The notes under the pieces were generated by a model. The model had not been told where the DNA came from. It saw only the letters and a program-made list of their open reading frames with translations, and made no database searches. From positions 1 through 17,117 of the forward strand of contig CAYQZD010000081.1 of the NCBI GenBank assembly GCA_964421875.1: a stretch of DNA of 17,117 nucleotides, in the 5' to 3' direction. Each line of letters begins with the position of its first letter. The first letter of the stretch is position 1. This stretch comes from CAYQZD01 sp964421875 (GTDB lineage: Bacteria; Electryoneota; Tariuqbacteria; Tariuqbacterales; Tariuqbacteraceae). Position numbers and translations under genes: made by a program. This document shows, one piece after another, positions 14,881-17,117 of the stretch.

Positions 14881-17031
14881 TTATTTCAACAATATCAATT
14901 TCTTTACATTGCGGTACCCGCCCGCTTCCAGCGAAAGGAAATAGACGCCGGAGCTGAGTCTGGTTCCGTCTAAAGCGGCGGTGTGGGTTCCGGGGGGATA
15001 TTTGCCTACGGCGATGGTTTCGACCAAGCGTCCGGTGAGGTCGTAGGCTTTGAGGGATAGATTAACCGCTTTCGGCAGTGAAAAAGAGACCAGCGAACGC
15101 TGGTTGAAGGGGTTGGGATGGGGCGGGTGGAGGGAAAATGAGTAAGGCTGTTTACCGGGAGCGAAGTTCGGGACTTCCGCTTGCGAGCAATCGAAAATGA
15201 GATAATAGTTACAATCTGAAACATAAACCAGCCTCCCGTCGAATGCCACTCCCAGCGCTTTTGAGGGAGTGTCGTAATACCCTACTTCGACGATATTCAG
15301 CGGATCCGAGATGTCAAGGACACGCAGGCCAGCGCTGTCGTCGGCGACGTAGGCGAAATCCCCCGAAACAACTATCCTTTCCGCGCTTCCGGGAGTATCG
15401 ATTCCACCGACTAGATAGGGATTTGAAGGATTGGACCAATCGACCAGATGCACTCCAAGCTCTCCGACCGCAACGAATGCGTAGTGTCCAACAACCGCCA
15501 CGCTTCGAGGCTCTTCCCAGGTCCCGGATGAATATGTTCCTATTGGTGTGGGAGAGGCGGGATTGTCTACATCGACAATCTGCATACAGGGACCGCAGCC
15601 ATCCCCGGCGCAGAACGCGTAGTGGTCGTCGACGGTGATTTCGACATAATGCGGAGTGAGCTGACAGTATCCGACTAAGCTCGGCGCAATTGGGTTCGCT
15701 ATATCGATGACACAAAGTCCATGGCAAACGCCGACATAAGCATAATCGCCCTTAACAGCGATGTCGGATAAATCGCTATGCATGTTTAAACTGCAGGCGG
15801 CGGCGATATAAGGCTGCAGGGGATTGGACACATTTATGACATAGAGTTCACCCCAGGAGTTGGCGTAAAGGTAGCTGTCCTGCAAAGCGATTTCGTAAAT
15901 CCAGCTCGGCAATTCCAGCCAGGTGATTTCCTGCGGATTTTCCGGCCGGGAGATATCCACCACTCGAAGGTCTCCCCGCTGACATGCGACATAGGCGACA
16001 CTGTCCGAAATGGTCGAACTCCACACCAATCCCGGAGTCATATAAAATCCGGTTTCATAGAGATGCGCCGGAACCGTGAAATCGATGATTCTCAAACCCG
16101 CGCTTCTATCTACGACATTAGCATGATTTCCGGCGACGAAGATTTTATTCGCCCAGTCGGAACTGGGCATACTGCCGACCACTTGAGGTGAATTGGGAAG
16201 AACGGCGTCAACAACATATATACCGTTGTCCCCATTGGCAACGAAAACGAGATTGCCCGCGACATCGACTCCAGACGAATGATAAGGCAGGCCGCAGCTC
16301 CCGACTTCGAACGGTGAACTCAGATTGGTGATATCGATGATGCGCAATCCCGCTCTGTTATCGACAGCATAGGCATAACGACCTGAGACAACCACATCTA
16401 ATATCATATTCGTATTATTGACGCATCCGATTTGAAAAGGCGCCGAAGGATTAGATATGTCTATAATTCTCAATCCTTCCGACCTGGCGGCGATAAAAGC
16501 GGCGCTCCCGGAAATACACATCCCATACGACCCCCCAAAAATCCCCAAACCGCCAACCTGGAACGGATTATATGGATTCGAAATGTCGATTATCAGCAAT
16601 CCGGAAATATATTCCGAGACATAGACCATCTCGTCTTGTATTTCCACATCATTGACTTGATTCGAAGTTTCGAAATAAGCAATTTGGACCGGTTCGGCGG
16701 GATTTGAAACATCGATGACCGCCATCCCGTAATGACCCCCCACGCAGGCGATAGTGTCGGACACCGAAACATTCCCCGCCAGACTCATCTCTGTGCAGCT
16801 GCCTACTTCAAAGGGAGAGGCCGGATTGGAAATATCCACAATGCGCAGCCCCGACCCCCAGGTGGCGACATAGGCGTAATTACCCGACACTTTAACATCC
16901 TGGGCGTCCCACCACATATCATAAATCCGCCCCGTCAATTCCACATTCCACCCTTGAGCATAAAGGGGAATTGAGAACACTAATGTGATGAAAATCAGGA
17001 TGATGAGCGATAAGGATAGTAAGTGTTTCAT
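14881..17031 (-). CDS. Secreted LVIVD-repeat double beta-propeller protein with T9SS sorting domain (716 aa)
   Basis: Residues 1-25 form a signal peptide with a likely cut at PLYA before Gln26 (QGWN). About 14 LVIVD-type repeats follow, for example YAYVATWGSGLRIVDISNP, FAYVADDSAGLRVLDISDP and a last shorter LVYVSDCNYYLIFDC. Fourteen is twice seven, so two seven-bladed propellers are likely. Residues about 630-716 form the T9SS type-A sorting domain (HPNPFNQ, SFSLPKA, LKAYDLTGRLVETI, LSSGVYFLSL, KKLILLK). It is expected to be exported through SprA, with the domain removed or used for anchoring. GGAGG lies five bases before the ATG. The gene is intact within the window; its upstream promoter is probably near or beyond the window edge. 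The function of LVIVD propellers is poorly known, and surface binding is an inference. Confidence 0.9.
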   Translation of the reverse strand: MKHLLSLSLIILIFITLVFSIPLYAQGWNVELTGRIYDMWWDAQDVKVSGNYAYVATWGSGLRIVDISNPASPFEVGSCTEMSLAGNVSVSDTIACVGGHYGMAVIDVSNPAEPVQIAYFETSNQVNDVEIQDEMVYVSEYISGLLIIDISNPYNPFQVGGLGIFGGSYGMCISGSAAFIAARSEGLRIIDISNPSAPFQIGCVNNTNMILDVVVSGRYAYAVDNRAGLRIIDITNLSSPFEVGSCGLPYHSSGVDVAGNLVFVANGDNGIYVVDAVLPNSPQVVGSMPSSDWANKIFVAGNHANVVDRSAGLRIIDFTVPAHLYETGFYMTPGLVWSSTISDSVAYVACQRGDLRVVDISRPENPQEITWLELPSWIYEIALQDSYLYANSWGELYVINVSNPLQPYIAAACSLNMHSDLSDIAVKGDYAYVGVCHGLCVIDIANPIAPSLVGYCQLTPHYVEITVDDHYAFCAGDGCGPCMQIVDVDNPASPTPIGTYSSGTWEEPRSVAVVGHYAFVAVGELGVHLVDWSNPSNPYLVGGIDTPGSAERIVVSGDFAYVADDSAGLRVLDISDPLNIVEVGYYDTPSKALGVAFDGRLVYVSDCNYYLIFDCSQAEVPNFAPGKQPYSFSLHPPHPNPFNQRSLVSFSLPKAVNLSLKAYDLTGRLVETIAVGKYPPGTHTAALDGTRLSSGVYFLSLEAGGYRNVKKLILLK

Positions 17032-17036
17032 TCTCT

Positions 17037-17041
17037 CCTCC
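17037..17041 (-). promoter_or_regulatory. Ribosome-binding site of the 716-aa cargo gene
   Basis: GGAGG on the minus strand, exactly five bases before the ATG, the same spacing as for comF and the lipoprotein gene. Confidence 0.7.
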
Positions 17042-17117
17042 GAAGCAAATCAATTGGTTTATATGCCGTTTTGTCGGTGAGTCGTGATAGCGGCAAGTTT
17101 ATATCGGAAAGATAACT

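Overview
The window carries nine protein genes, all on the minus strand, so transcription runs from the high to the low coordinates. The strongest clue to the organism is a SprA/Sov-type outer-membrane translocon of the type IX secretion system (T9SS), together with two secreted proteins that end in a T9SS type-A sorting domain. This points to the Fibrobacterota-Chlorobiota-Bacteroidota (FCB) group in the broad sense. Several genes use a clear GGAGG ribosome-binding site five bases before the start. Bacteroidota proper rarely rely on such sites, so I lean towards an FCB-affiliated candidate lineage outside Bacteroidota. The species cannot be named from this sequence.

Layout in the direction of transcription. 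(1) 17031-14881: a secreted 716-residue protein with about 14 LVIVD beta-propeller repeats and a sorting domain. (2) 14749-14201: a small outer-membrane lipoprotein with a glycine-zipper-like region. (3) 14031-12766: a second LVIVD/T9SS cargo of 421 residues with about 7 repeats. (4) 12601-8734: a tight operon of a diacylglycerol/lipid kinase, ComEC (DNA-uptake channel) and ComF (phosphoribosyltransferase-like). (5) 8414-429: an operon of sprA, an M28-family glutaminyl-cyclase-like enzyme and a Ppx/GppA phosphatase. A near-consensus sigma-70-type promoter lies at 8642-8670, about 220 bases ahead of sprA. Intergenic stretches hold short hairpin repeats and heptamer/octamer tandem arrays.

How the genes may work together. 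SprA would export the two propeller proteins, whose sorting domains are about 94% identical at DNA level. The enzyme encoded just after sprA resembles animal-type glutaminyl cyclases, which convert N-terminal glutamine to pyroglutamate. All three non-lipoprotein secreted proteins other than SprA have a predicted signal-peptidase site immediately followed by Gln (QGWN, QSYG, QEKP), and SprA can be read the same way. This matches the 'Q-rule' known from Bacteroidota and suggests that export and N-terminal pyroglutamate capping are genetically linked here.

The other notable point is the lipid-kinase gene. Its conserved first beta-strand is encoded upstream of the only standard start codon, and a heptamer array sits where the native start should be.
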